This document shows positions 34,798 through 46,034 of a DNA stretch of 64,000 nucleotides, piece by piece. The DNA comes from Triglochin maritima. Its lineage: Eukaryota > Streptophyta > Magnoliopsida > Alismatales > Juncaginaceae. The position numbers and the translations under genes were made by a program. The notes beneath the pieces were generated by a model. The model was not told the DNA's origin, searched no databases, and saw nothing but the letters and a program-made list of their open reading frames with translations. Positions within the stretch are counted from its first letter, which is position 1, and every line of letters starts with the position of its first letter. The stretch spans positions 29,532,201 through 29,596,200 of the forward strand of contig OY821771.1 in NCBI GenBank assembly GCA_963682175.1. The letters run 5' to 3'.

Positions 34798-35701
34798 CAG
34801 AATCATAACCATGTGGAAAATACAGAATATGACATTCAGTCAATGAGCACCATCAAGAGACATGTATCACTAAAAATATGCATGCATAACAATCTGGAAC
34901 CCCCATTCGGATTCGACTACATCCTGTGTTGATGAATCTATCAGTCAGTCAGGCACACCTGGTAGCTCCACACTAACGACAGGTAACCCTTTCCTCTCTC
35001 GGGTGGCTCCATGTTGCTCGCTAGGTAGCTATTTCCTATGTGGCTCAGTCAGAAACATACACACAGCCACAAGACATGTCGATCGAAACACCACCATGCA
35101 ATCACATGCATATCAATAAATTCAATATCGATACTCAGCATGCATGCAACTACGAATATTGAAAGAGACAAACATGACATGAAACTGAAGATAAAGAATC
35201 AGTACATGCCTGTCTCACAACCACAAGATTTTCATAAACCACATCCAAACTTCATCAATTTCCTTTATATCTGTTGCACCATAAAAACCTCACCTTCTTC
35301 TTCCAACCTTTTTCTTCCCCTTTTGACTCTCAACCCTCTCTCTCTCTACCTTCACTTCACATTTTCTATCAAGCAAAACCTTCCTTCCGATTTCACCATC
35401 TCATCTCCTATATATACTTACTTTAATTCAACACCTCACATACCCACACATTTTACCTCATCTCAGTATATATACTCATCTTTTAACTTACCACCTCCAA
35501 AGCTTCCACTCACGTCAGCACCTCAACCTCTATAAATCACAACAAGCATTTCTCACCGACCAAAAGAAAACCATTAAATCAACTTTAGCCTAAATCTTAT
35601 CTTCCAAAAGCCAAACCAATCCATTAAACTAAAACCCATCCAAAGCATAAATAGTTCTTAATTAGGGATTAGTCTTTTAAGTAGGTTTTAGGATTCTAAC
35701 A
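34798..35701. other. Unplaced LTR-like fragment
   Basis: It joins the truncated G1 LTR without a visible seam and ends GGTTTTAGGATTCTAACA, an end like those of the Gypsy LTRs here. It does not match the corresponding part of the left G1 LTR (26665-27009). It may be the outer end of another Gypsy LTR joined by recombination. No coding sequence; the open frame at 35038-35535 is low-complexity. Confidence 0.45.
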
Positions 35702-36041
35702 ATATGAGATGCACCCCTGGTCCTGTGGTTCGAGCATGTTTGTTCTTAATTGCTTGAAAACTCCTCAGGTTTTTTAGTTTGTGCGAATTCTTCATTAAGA
35801 TCTATTTGTTTGCTCTTTGGTCCCTCAAGATTTGGAATTAGTTATCTGGACTTTTCAACCAAGAGAAAAAAGCTTCCGTTTCAATCCAAAACCCCTCCAC
35901 TCGTGTCCTTTTTGTTCCATCTTCTTTTTTCAACTTCCAACACCTAAAATGCACAAAACAAAACCGAGTAGTGCCAAAATTGAGTAAAATTTAAGATGTA
36001 TAGCAATAATGGATATATGATATGTTACCAGTGATGCATCA
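35702..36041 (-). mobile_element. Athila-like LTR, right part
   Basis: Resembles 2670-3018 in order (GGTGCGCCCGG / ATGCACCCCTGG, then GGTTCGAGC, CTCAGGTT, TTGGTCCCTC, GATATATGATATG) and ends CCAGTGATGCATCA. Taken as the continuation of 14249-14996. Confidence 0.6.
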
Positions 36042-37757
36042 ACAACATCAGTAAAAAATTAGAGACTTTCTCATCAATAACTTTATCATTATCACTATTG
36101 TCAACTCTAGCTTGAATAAATGAAGCAACTCTACTAGTTGCTTCCTGGGCTATGCAGCTTTCAACAATATTATCTAGCATCAGGCCTTCATCATTGTTAT
36201 TGTAAACTTCCAACATAGCCATGTACCGCTCAAAATGATATATCTACCTCAGAAATACCAGCCAACTATTTTAATTTCTCTAACTAGATGGACCACCTAA
36301 TAAACCATAATATCAAAAAATGATGGTGGAAGTATATCTCCAGCTGACATACTGTATCATCAACTTCATTCTACAAGTTATCTAAATAGGTCGGATCAAG
36401 TACTTTGCTGCAAATCATGTTGAAGAAAAAACAAAGTTTTCCGTGTTCGAGAATATTGATCTAATTAAAATAAACAAAAGTTGTTGCATCAATGCATGAC
36501 AATCAAAGAATTCAAACATAATTGTTTCAAATCTTCAATCGAAACCAGACTACTAATAGTTGAAGAAAGCCCTTGCGGCACTTTGACACTGTGTAGACAT
36601 CAACACAAAGTTAACTTCTCTTTTATGAACAATTTGTAACAAGTAAGTTATAAATATTTGCAATTCCATTATCCTCTAGTGCTACTTTTGATCTTATACC
36701 AAATTCTACTTGATCAAGTCTAGCATATATCCATCTTAAGTCTAGATCAAGTCTAGCATATATCCTCTGTGTAGACATCAACACAGTATTTTACTGTGCA
36801 AAAGATCATCACACGCATTACTAAATGATTGTTAACGATGGGCATCCCACATTTGCCCGCCATTATCCCACAATTTCTATATGTCATCAATTAAACATCC
36901 TAAATACACATCGATGCCAAAGCAACTGATCAGTGACGACAACATCATGTATCTACGTTTCATACTTAACCATAGAGGGAGATTGTAAATAACAAGTAAA
37001 ACATGTCACGAACTGTGAAGGCTACTTAAACTATCACAATGATTCATTCCATTGGTACACAGAGCAAGTTTCAGATTTCAGGATTCTTCACCAAATAACG
37101 GAAAGTCGCAATGAACTTTCTTCTACTAGGGAGAATATGTAGGATGCTGAAGCAACTGATCATTCACTGTATCTCGATCTGCATGACATGTCAGGTTCTT
37201 CGAGTCATCAAAACATGTAAACAAACGCTTGAACCTTGGAATTATCGGAAGATACCGCAGTACCTTTGCAGGAGGCCCTTGTAGTTTTCCATTCTCATGA
37301 GCACTCATATTTTTCTTTTGTTTGTACCGTGAGACATTACAAACATGGCAATAATGTAGATTTTCAAGCTCACCCTTATATAAGATACAATCATTGGGAC
37401 ATGCATATATTTTACAAACATGATCTGGAAGTTCATTGCCACCTAAAAGTATCTCATTCAACAACCTTAGTAAGGCAGTGAAACTGACATCACTCCAACT
37501 ATTTGTTGTTTTCACGGTATACAACTTTAAAATTACGGACAACCTACTAAACTCAAGTTGAAGTTCAACTTTGATGAAGCAAACAATCTTAGATTGCCTA
37601 GGATTTGGGAAGTGATTTTATCACGTACCATATTGAGAGTGATCCTAATACTTTCAAAGATCTTATGGTTTCTTCTAAAGCAAAGCATTGGAAAGACATA
37701 ATCAAGACCAAAATTGAATCCATTGTCTTCAACAATTGGTTGTAAATGGATATTCAA
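36042..37757 (-). pseudogene. CACTA transposase (TNP2 plus DUF4218) remnant
   Basis: Read on the minus strand from right to left. At 37542-37126: NSWSDVSFTALLRLLNEILL, HVCKIYACPNDCILYKGELE, CHVCNVSRYK and VLRYLPIIPRFKRLF, matching the TNP2 transposase N-terminal half. At about 36985-36830: VIYNLPLWLSMKRRY, then IDVYLGCLIDD, KLWDNGG, DAHR. At 36400-36240: VCQLEIYF and following residues of the DUF4218 domain. At 36222-36050: LEVYNNND ... ESCIAQEATSRVASFI, the end of that domain. Order and strand are consistent, but stops and frameshifts are frequent. The coding similarity ends at the Athila-like LTR boundary (36041). It would have encoded a CACTA transposase; it is not the source of the element at 8575 as it stands. 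Confidence 0.8.
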
Positions 37758-37778
37758 GAAGAAATTGAAACAAGACAG

Positions 37779-39004
37779 TGTTGACTTTTTGGCCTTAATC
37801 CATGTTTTGTTGATTTCATTAACCTAAACTTAATCACAATAAAATGTAGAGTAACACACATCATGCATAGAACATATATTGTATTGTGCTAACATCTACA
37901 GGTGATCAAGACTCAAGTAAGAATGGAATGAAGTCAAGACATGTAATCAAACTATTTGAAGACATGTAATTTTATATTTATTTGAGTCTTAGGAACTTAT
38001 GTGAACTTGAGCATACAAGAGTTAAAATCTATTCACATACACATTAGGTTCCTTGTAGAAGTCACAAACAAAATCTCACATAAATTGGACTTCAATAGAT
38101 CACCCAAACCTAGGTCGGAATATCACTAAAATTTTACACCTAAACTGCATGTGCAAAACAGTCGACCGAAACCAATTTTGCTAGTTATTCGGTTAACCAA
38201 AGTGATTTCACCTAGCTCCCCCGGTCGACTGACTCTGACCTTATGGTTAACCGATGACCCGTAATTTTTGGACGACCGTCAACCTTGTCGTATTATATAA
38301 CAGTTGTATTCGTACTTTCTACTTAACACCTAGAATACATTTGGTCACTGGTCGAACATTAACCTAAAAAGAGTCGACTGGATGAAGACTAATTTTCCAC
38401 TAAAAAGGCCTGTTATTTTCGGTCCAACGAACCATTTCCTTGTGCTCGACCATTTACATCTACCCTAGCCAAAACCCTTGTATCGATCGACCGACCGCTG
38501 ACCTGGTTCGACCGATAACTTAAGTTATAGCTGCTTTGTTCGATCGATGGCTTGTTGGTTTGAACATTTTCAAATTTCATGGAAATGGTCGACCGTTTAT
38601 CCCGTACCGGTCGACCAGTTTAGACAGATTTGCTGAACCTAAGTTTTCTGTTTTGTGTATCATGCACAAACTTGAACCAAATCTTCCCCAATGACTATAA
38701 CAGTTTAGGAGCTTATAAATAGATATTTCCACATCTTATTATGGTGATCTCTCCTACACCAAAGTCATACATACACTAGAGAGCAAACTCCCACTCCTAA
38801 AGTCCTAATCTTATAAACTACAAACTTAATCTTCCACACTCTTGATTCAACTCCAATCATACTCAAAGTGCGCTCAAGTTAAAGAGTGTTTGAATCACTC
38901 AAACTCAATTGTTAAATAAGCAAAGGTCTCAGTGAAAGCTCGAGGCATCTTGTAAAGGTTTCAATGAAAGTCCAAAGCATTCCTGTAAAGTATTGACTTT
39001 ACCT
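37779..39004 (+). mobile_element. Old Sirevirus-like LTR, plus orientation, truncated
   Basis: Begins TGTTGACTTTTTGGCCTTAA and follows the reverse complement of LTR A through GGTGATCAAGACTCAAG, the palindrome-rich U3, TATA region and the GAGAAAGTC-like part, stopping before the LTR end. The palindromes are eroded: GGTTAACCA, GGTCGACTG, GATCGACCG and few exact GGTCGACCG (about 38608). CG to TG or CA change dominates. It sits next to the CACTA transposase remnant. Confidence 0.75.
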
Positions 39005-39163
39005 TTTTCTTTGGGGGTCTTTTTGATATCCCCCTCCCCATTTAGCTTAAATAGATTAGGATATTTTCGGGTGGGATCATGATGTCTAGGGCTCTTTTTT
39101 CTCTTCCTCCCATTCCAAATCCAAATTGAAATCTCTTCTCCTCCGATTTTTACCTAAATCCAA

Positions 39164-39430
39164 ATGGGTTTCATCTTTCCCCAACCCCATCCTTCATCTT
39201 CCTCTTCTTCGAAGGTGCAGCAGCAGAGCAAGATCTCCTACCTCTACACGGACGCCCTAAACGAGGCCCAAGGACAACTCTCAGTGCGTGACCGATTACA
39301 AGAGGATCGTTGCGACGATGCATAGTGGGAGCAACAAGGCGAAGCAGCTGGCAGCGTAGTTGATTCCGAGATTCTTCAAGTTCCTCCCCAATCTTGCTAG
39401 TTCGGTTGTGGATGCGCACAATGACCTCAT
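39164..39430 (+). pseudogene. API5-like (apoptosis inhibitor 5) gene fragment
   Basis: From ATG 39164 the frame has a serine run, then KISYLYTDALNEAQGQLS, which resembles the IEKLYEFGERLNEAKDKSQ start of plant API5 proteins. After a frameshift near 39288 the next frame reads VTDYKRIV, SNKAKQLAA, stop, LIPRFFKFLPNLASSVVDAHNDLIK. The motif KAKQLAxQLIPRFFKFFP is the API5 signature (helical-repeat nuclear protein family), and the stop (TAG at about 39355) replaces its glutamine. The similarity ends around 39430 and I cannot follow further exons. About 90 codons of a roughly 550-residue family are present, so it is a broken fragment. Residue assignments are from memory of the family. Confidence 0.6.
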
Positions 39431-40920
39431 TAAGCTCTCCGTGCGTTGTTTCCATCAAGGATGCGTAGTGGTTAGAAAATAGGGCTCGATCGATTAGACG
39501 GACTCGGAAATGCAAGTATGTCGCTGGATCTACTTACTCAAACTTTGTATTAGTCATCTTAATCTTTGATAAAATTCTTGTGTTAATGTTTAATGGTTTT
39601 TTTCACTTTAAAATGTTTTTAAACCCATTGAACATAATGGAGATCATGCCACTCTTTTTGGGTATTCTTGATTGATGTTTTGAAGTGTGTTGTTTTATGC
39701 CCACAAGGTGTATGATAAAATGCTAGGTTAATGCACCTATTGTTGTTTTATGGCATAAGTGTATGCATCAATATGTTTTTCCATTTGAGGTCTAGAATAA
39801 GATTTCTTATGACCCTTTCATTTGCATTTGGTAATATTTGTGTGGAAGCTAGTAATGAGATTACAATTGTTGCACGGCAATATTTGCCGTTTCACATTGT
39901 AGTGGAACAATTGAAAGGTCATCGTTATCGGTTTCCATGTTTTTGAATAATGTAGAATGATTGAGTTGCCAAATCAACCTATTGGTTTGTTATTGATTGA
40001 CATAAGAGTTTACCTTTCATTACTTGTGCCCTGGATAGATTTAGTCTTAAGAGCTAAAAGTATTACAGCTAGTAGTAAGGTTTTAGTTAATATAAGAAAA
40101 AAATGATTTAAGGTACTTGATTTCTAGCAGCTTGGCTGGAAGTGAAACTCTTTAATAATAAGTTGTGTGTGTTAGGTGAATGGAGTTTTGTTTTGCATGA
40201 TTTGGGTTTATGTTTCAGACAACCCAGCTATGATCGAGGTGACTTCCTACATCTTGTGGCTTATGTTGAAGTATTTCATGCATAGAAATAGGAACGGAAT
40301 TGAGATGTGATCTTTATACTTTGTTTCAATTACTGCATATGTTCGTATTTGAGTTGTAAGATATGTTTTCAAATCTGAATTGAATGGTAGAAATGCTTAG
40401 ACGTATATCACAATTTATGTAATGGATTAATCGAGTTCTTTGATTATCCCTTGTTGTACATGTCAGTGGATAAGCCTTGTAAACCAAGATTCGGACTTCA
40501 TTTGAATCTGAGATTTAGATGTTTTTTTGTATTGATCAAAACCCTTGAAGAGTATATTAATGTCTAGCTTTTTCCACTGGATGTGATTAGGCAAGAGAAT
40601 AACTAACTAAGTTGAATAACTTAATAGTATCTGATGGTCGTCACTAGATCGTTATGTAAATTACTCTGTATAGTGAACGGATAACAATGAATAAGATGGT
40701 TACTTGACATGAATTGTGATCTGTCATTGTCAAGTTTGACTAAGGATAAAAATGTGTTTTTGGTTCCAATTCTTGTGAAAGTTGGAGGCAATCCAGTTTA
40801 GATTTTATTGCATATAATTATGTTGTACCAGCATTAGGTTGATGTGATTTGAATCCATCAACTAATACATGTTAGCATATTTATTGCATGTATGATGAGT
40901 AACTTTAAGTTTGATCACCG
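39431..40920. other. AT-rich stretch, nothing firm
   Basis: No convincing frame or element ends. It could include intron-like sequence copied with the API5-like fragment, since gene-like base composition falls away gradually, but nothing proves it. Confidence 0.4.
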
Positions 40921-41049
40921 TCCAAGATGGACAGTGAGTATTGAATTTTATTTCATTGGTCTTGTTGCTTAGATGTTTATGAGTAACTTGTGATTTAATT
41001 ATTACCAAAGACACAGTATCTAACCAATGAGTTAGTGATTATTGATAGA

Positions 41050-41434
41050 CAAAATTGAGAGTTATTCCAAAGGAATAACCAATGATGAATTACAAACTAT
41101 AGGAATAATACTAAAAAATGAATGGGGGTTTGGCACTATTGTAACTCTTCGGAGTATTGGGCCCGACAGGGCAAATCTCTTATGAGATTTTGGCGGTTTT
41201 TGGACCGCAGATAGTGATCTGTTATCTATCGTATTGACACAAGTTGGTGTATGGGACCCCACAATGAACTAAAATGGATTGGAAGATATTGAAACTAAAA
41301 GTGTTCTAAATTATTATGATTACAGAGTTGGTGTGGGTATGGGCCATACACTAACTGGAAGACCGCACATGTCAGCGGTGGGTTTCCTTTGGAATCCCTT
41401 ATACATGTATATATCATTAATGAAATGAGTGACT
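41050..41434 (+). mobile_element. Possible diverged Gypsy LTR, plus orientation
   Basis: At 41160-41215 there is a stem AAATCTC/GAGATTT followed by a GGCGGT/ACCGC pair, and at 41380-41402 GGTGGGTTTCCTTTGGAATCCC. The G1 LTR has the same sequence of features in the opposite orientation (GGTCTC/GAGACC, ACCGCA/TGCGGT, then TTTCCTTCTGG). Boundaries are not visible. Identification rests on this structural parallel only. Confidence 0.3.
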
Positions 41435-41695
41435 GAATTGAATTGGGAACTAAGACACATGCTTGTTCTTTAGTTCATATTGATATTGATTGTTATTGAA
41501 TTGAATTGGGAACTAAGACACATGCTTGTTCTTTAGTTCATATATATTGATATTGATTGTTATTGAATTAAGTTGGGAACTAAGACACATGTTTGTTATT
41601 TAGTTCATACTGCTTATTGATTGTTATTGAATTGAAATGGGAACTAAGATACATGCTTGTTCCTTAGTTCATTTTGATTGTTATCGATTTGAAAT
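41435..41695 (+). repeat. Tandem repeat, four units of about 57-68 bp
   Basis: Units contain GAATTGAATTGGGAACTAAG, ACACATGCTTGTTCTTTAGT and TCATATTGATATTGATTG. Four recognisable copies, the later ones shorter and more diverged, followed by a fifth partial copy (GATTTGAAATGAGAAATATG). Confidence 0.85.
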
Positions 41696-42599
41696 GAGAA
41701 ATATGATGCAAGTTTATGATCTAACTCATCATGCCATTTTGTTTATTGAAGTTATTATAGAGTTGTGAACTATGATTCACTTCTAAATTCGAATTCTTTA
41801 AATTGTGGTACTTGATCATATTGGAAATGGCTTTTGTGGAGCATTTATGCTCAAGTTCAACGTATCGTTAGACTTTTACTTCCAAGAAAATATGAACTAG
41901 AAATGTTACTCATATGGTTTTGTCTTTGTTGAACATGTTATTTCTCTTGAACCATTAATGTATTGATTTATGTGTTTCAGCCTTGAGCTATATTACTAAG
42001 GTCATTCTCCTTTTTGGAAAATTGGTTATTGGATTGCATTTATTGATTGAGTTTGACTTCAAAATTGCTTGTTTAAGTTTGATCCATTGACATACGAGTT
42101 TTCCCAAACTCATAATGTGGTGAATTTATATTTTGCTAGGTAACCATCTTGAAGTGGCGGTACAAGCATGACATTCATGGCATATAGTTGCATAGGTGGT
42201 GTTTAGTTTTCTTTTATGTCTTTATGCACCTAGATTTTGATTGGCAGTTATTATTGATTCTTGTAATACCTCTTGAATGTATTTATTTTCGGATTTGTAC
42301 GTCATGTACATGTCTTATTCTTGAATCCTCAAACACGCATTCGTTTATTTGAACTAATGGAGCTTCTATTATCTTCTATTGTCTTCCAGTAACTATCTCC
42401 TTCCATTTTTTATTTTTTTCGTCTTCCACTTTGATTGTTCGAAAAGGAATGTTAGAGTTCCTTCTCAGATAATGAGAAGAGGAAACCAAGCTTGTGAGGG
42501 TGTTCACAAGCTTGTGAGTACATATAGGGCCTATTGTAGAAATCGCAACCAAGGGTGCTTGCATATTAGAGTTTATAGTTTATAATTCTAGTAGTTGCA

Positions 42600-42900
42600 T
42601 TGTAGTTAGCTAGCGCAATCGCTCTTTCAAGCATAGTGGAAAGCAAAGACTACAACTAGTTCTTCCAAGCCTTGGACTTCGAGAGAAGAGTTCAATGCTT
42701 GCAAATACCTTGGAAGTCAACAAGAAAAGCCAGCAAGCAATGATGTGCTTGGCTCGGTCTAATTCCTCTTTCTGTCCCTACGCAAAGTCCAATCTTGGCA
42801 CTTTCTATGCCCGATTTCCTCTTTCAAATAAGAAAAAAGAGCTTCAACCGGTTTGTGTGACGCAAACAAAGTCAGTCCTTTTCATCGCATAAGCTAAAGA
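42600..42900. other. Possible organelle-derived insert
   Basis: The base composition is visibly richer in G and C than the AT-rich flanks. The style (GCTAGCGCAATCGCTCTTTC, GGCTCGGTCTAATTCCTCTT, CGATTTCCTCTTTC) resembles plant mitochondrial intergenic DNA. No gene is recognised. This is a composition-based guess. Confidence 0.25.
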
Positions 42901-43080
42901 AGAAAAACAAGATTCTCCACAAGTGCTCACGTATGTCTTCCTGAGATTAAAGTTATAATTGGGGCCCTCTTTAAAAATTCCTGGGTCTGCAACTTTCCAA
43001 ATGAATTTCCTTTGTTGGACATTGACATTAACCAATGAGATTGATGTAGTACAAAAACTCCACCCAAGTGAAAGTACTAA

Positions 43081-44486
43081 TGATTGATTCGTTTTATATT
43101 AAACCGCAAGTGCACGGCCGCGTTGAAGCGGTGGCAAATACGGGTCGATCCACAGGGAGGTGTGTCGACTTTTGGTTTGTGCGAAGGCGAGTGGGAAAGA
43201 AAGGGAGAAAGATTGATTACACTAACTACACTAATCTAAACTAGTAAACTAGGAAAGCTGAAATGAAATCACAAAACAAACTAAACTAAGCAATTAATGA
43301 AAGGAGATAAAACTCAAGAATGGAAAACCCCTAAGGGGTGGAGTGTGTGTGCACATGAAATAAGTGTGGTGAATGCATACAATAAGCTCAAGTGTGGTTA
43401 GTGTTTGTTAATGCATAAGAAGTACCTCATGGCAAGACCTATCATTTACAACACTAACCTAGGTGATTAATATGAGTAATGCAAGGTTGTTATTAAGAAC
43501 ATAACGAGCATGGAGTGTACCTAACTATGGCAGAAACCATCAAGTAAAGTTCTTATTAATTCAAGCAAGCATACTAATATCTCTCACAAACAATAATATC
43601 TAGCATTCATACCACCTACATAACATGTACATACATCTACTCCACCCCCAAAGGGGATGGAACTACTCACTAATCATTACATTACCTACATTAAAAAATG
43701 AGTCATTATACTGAAAGGAAATTTAACAAAGCAAGAAAGGAACATTAAAGACGCTAATTGAAAGAAACATAAACTAAAGAAACATGCAAGAATTAAAAGA
43801 CAAGATTAAAAGAAACTAAGAACAATTATTTTATTAACAATGGCTCACATTGAAGATAGCATTATTCTCCACCTTGAGTTTTGCTTCAAGGCTTACTCCT
43901 TAGTAGAGAGAATGCCACCAAGCAATGGTTGATTACAATAGAAGGTGAAGAGTTCTATTTATAGCCATAGAAAAAGGTAATCCGGGACAATCCCCCGGTG
44001 TGGGATTAAACAAATACCAGAAATGGACTAAATACACACTAATACGCGACCCACCCAAATATTAGCGGATTTGGGCCAAAATAGACCACCAATTAGCGGT
44101 CTTGGACCGCCAATTGGTGGTTTATATGGTCTGGATCACGCTGGATTTTATTCTGGGCTTTTCTGGATGTCTTTGTTGGTCTTTGATGCATCTACTTTAC
44201 TTGTTGGAGCTCCGACCCGAATAGAATTGCCAAAATACTCCCCATGATGTTGTGAAGTTTTCTGTTTTGCTCTTTGGTCCTTCGGTCTTACGTTTAAGTC
44301 CTTCTCCCTTGCATCTTAGTCCCCAGGTCTCACAATTAAGTATTTTTTCCATGCTTTTGGGTCCTTTTATGCTTCATCTCTTCAAACCTATTTATTTCTG
44401 AAATTCAAACATGAAATTCCATGCATTGGTTAGGTGTAAGATAATGGATATAAGATACAAATATAAGCATGAAATGATGTCAATCA
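43081..44486 (-). repeat. Athila-like element 3' LTR (family E)
   Basis: TGATTGATTCG...GTCAATCA, about 1406 bp. Minus-strand TATA (CTATAAATAGAAC) at about 43953. Palindromes GACCACCAATTAGCGGTC and GACCGCCAATTGGTGGTT at 44084-44122, upstream of it in U3. Confidence 0.9.
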
Positions 44487-45727
44487 AATACCCCACACCT
44501 AAGTTTTTGCTAGTCTCGAGCAAAACAAAGAAAGAGAAAAGTAAACGAGAAACAAGAAATCCTAACTCACTTTCGTAGAAATCACGGTTGCACTTAGCAC
44601 GTGCAACAAGCCGTTAAACCTCCTTGTTGCCAACGAGGAGGAGTATTGTCTCCTGAGGATTTTCAGCGGATATACCCACAAAATCCGAACAAGATGCATT
44701 ATTCAATCTAGACACTCGACTCATTGGACATATGTTGTCGATCATTGGACGCGGTAATCCTACGGGCCGACTCTATATAGGTAATCAGTCCACGCACCTA
44801 ACCTAATGAACCATTTGTGCAAGTTAAATAAGGAATTAAGTGAAATACATGGACAACCTCAACATCCTCAAGTGATACACAGTGTAAGGTCCATTGAGGA
44901 TCTTATTTGCATTACCATTTTTTTTTCTTTTTCTTTTCTCATTTTTTTATTAGTTGGAGTTTCATTCTCCCAGGGTCAGGTTTCATGCATCATCGCCCAT
45001 GACAACTTACACTATCACGTACACTCTTCCCCAAATCTCCACATAGGGCTATCCCTACCACCCGTGTAACGGGAGTTCGGTCGGTGCATCCCAAGTCAGA
45101 TGACTCTAAAGTACCAGGCACAAAGTCCCCTCAGACCTATTTTCCCAAGTGATTGGAGCCGTGCGAGAAGAGAGAACACCTACTCACTTATTTCTTATCT
45201 ACACATGAACCAAAACCCTACACTTAATGTCTCACAACAAGATGTAAAGGGTCCTTGACTACAACAAACTTCCTTATGTTAACAGACACGAATTATTGAC
45301 TCACTGGGTTCAGGGTGGACTTCATTACATGTTTGAGCACTGAAACCATATGATTACTCACCCCAAGGGAAAACTGGGGTGTATCCTAACGACTAGATAA
45401 ATCTTAAAGCTACTGTACTAGATATCCTATTGCATCAAGTTGAAGACAATTTTGGGAGTTTTCTTTTTACTTTGCCTCTCAACGGTTTTGCACATGCTAA
45501 ACACACAAAACCCACAAAACATTTTCTTTCGCAAACACATGAAGATTTTGAAAGAAATGTGAAAATTTTGAAGTACTAGGTAAGCAAAAGAAGACAAGTC
45601 ACCCAAGGATCATGGCAAGCAGATATATCGATATTAAATGCAGCACACTAACATGACCCTAAAAATGCACACAAAAGAAAACAAAAATCAAAGGAAAAGA
45701 CTTGACTATGTACACACGTAAAACACC

Positions 45728-45741
45728 CCCCCCCCCCACAC
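45728..45741 (-). other. G-run in conserved 3' region of element E
   Basis: On the minus strand the context is GGACAATGCATGAAGTAGGT, then GTG, a run of about 13 G, then TGTTTT. The element at 53905-61280 has the same block with 7 G at 59050-59081. In full Athila-type elements a similar block follows pol, so it marks where the missing pol would have ended. The run length may be affected by sequencing error. Confidence 0.6.
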
Positions 45742-46034
45742 ACCTACTTCATGCATTGTCCCCGATGAATGCGAACAAGATACTACATGGATTTATGCAT
45801 GAAAAAGGATAGATCTCACCAACGTGAAGTACAAAGGGAAGTTCGCGGTTATGTTGATGGACACAAACCCGAATTCCCTCAAAACCTGTGAGATGCTAAA
45901 GAAGGGACACAAATACATGAAAGAAATGGAGCCCAAATATACAAAGGTTGGAGCCCACAACAATTGATGCTCACTGAAGGAGTCTTTCTTTTCTTTTCTT
46001 TTCTTTAACTATGTACAAAAATGGGCTCCCATCT

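Noticed and set aside
35038..35535. 165-codon plus-strand frame
   Set aside because: Composition is low-complexity (His, Ser, Thr, Pro) and it sits in an LTR-like fragment; no domain or homologue recognised.
45728..45741. Poly-C run as an assembly error
   Set aside because: The neighbouring block is conserved with a shorter run in the other Athila-like element, so the tract is real, although its exact length is uncertain.
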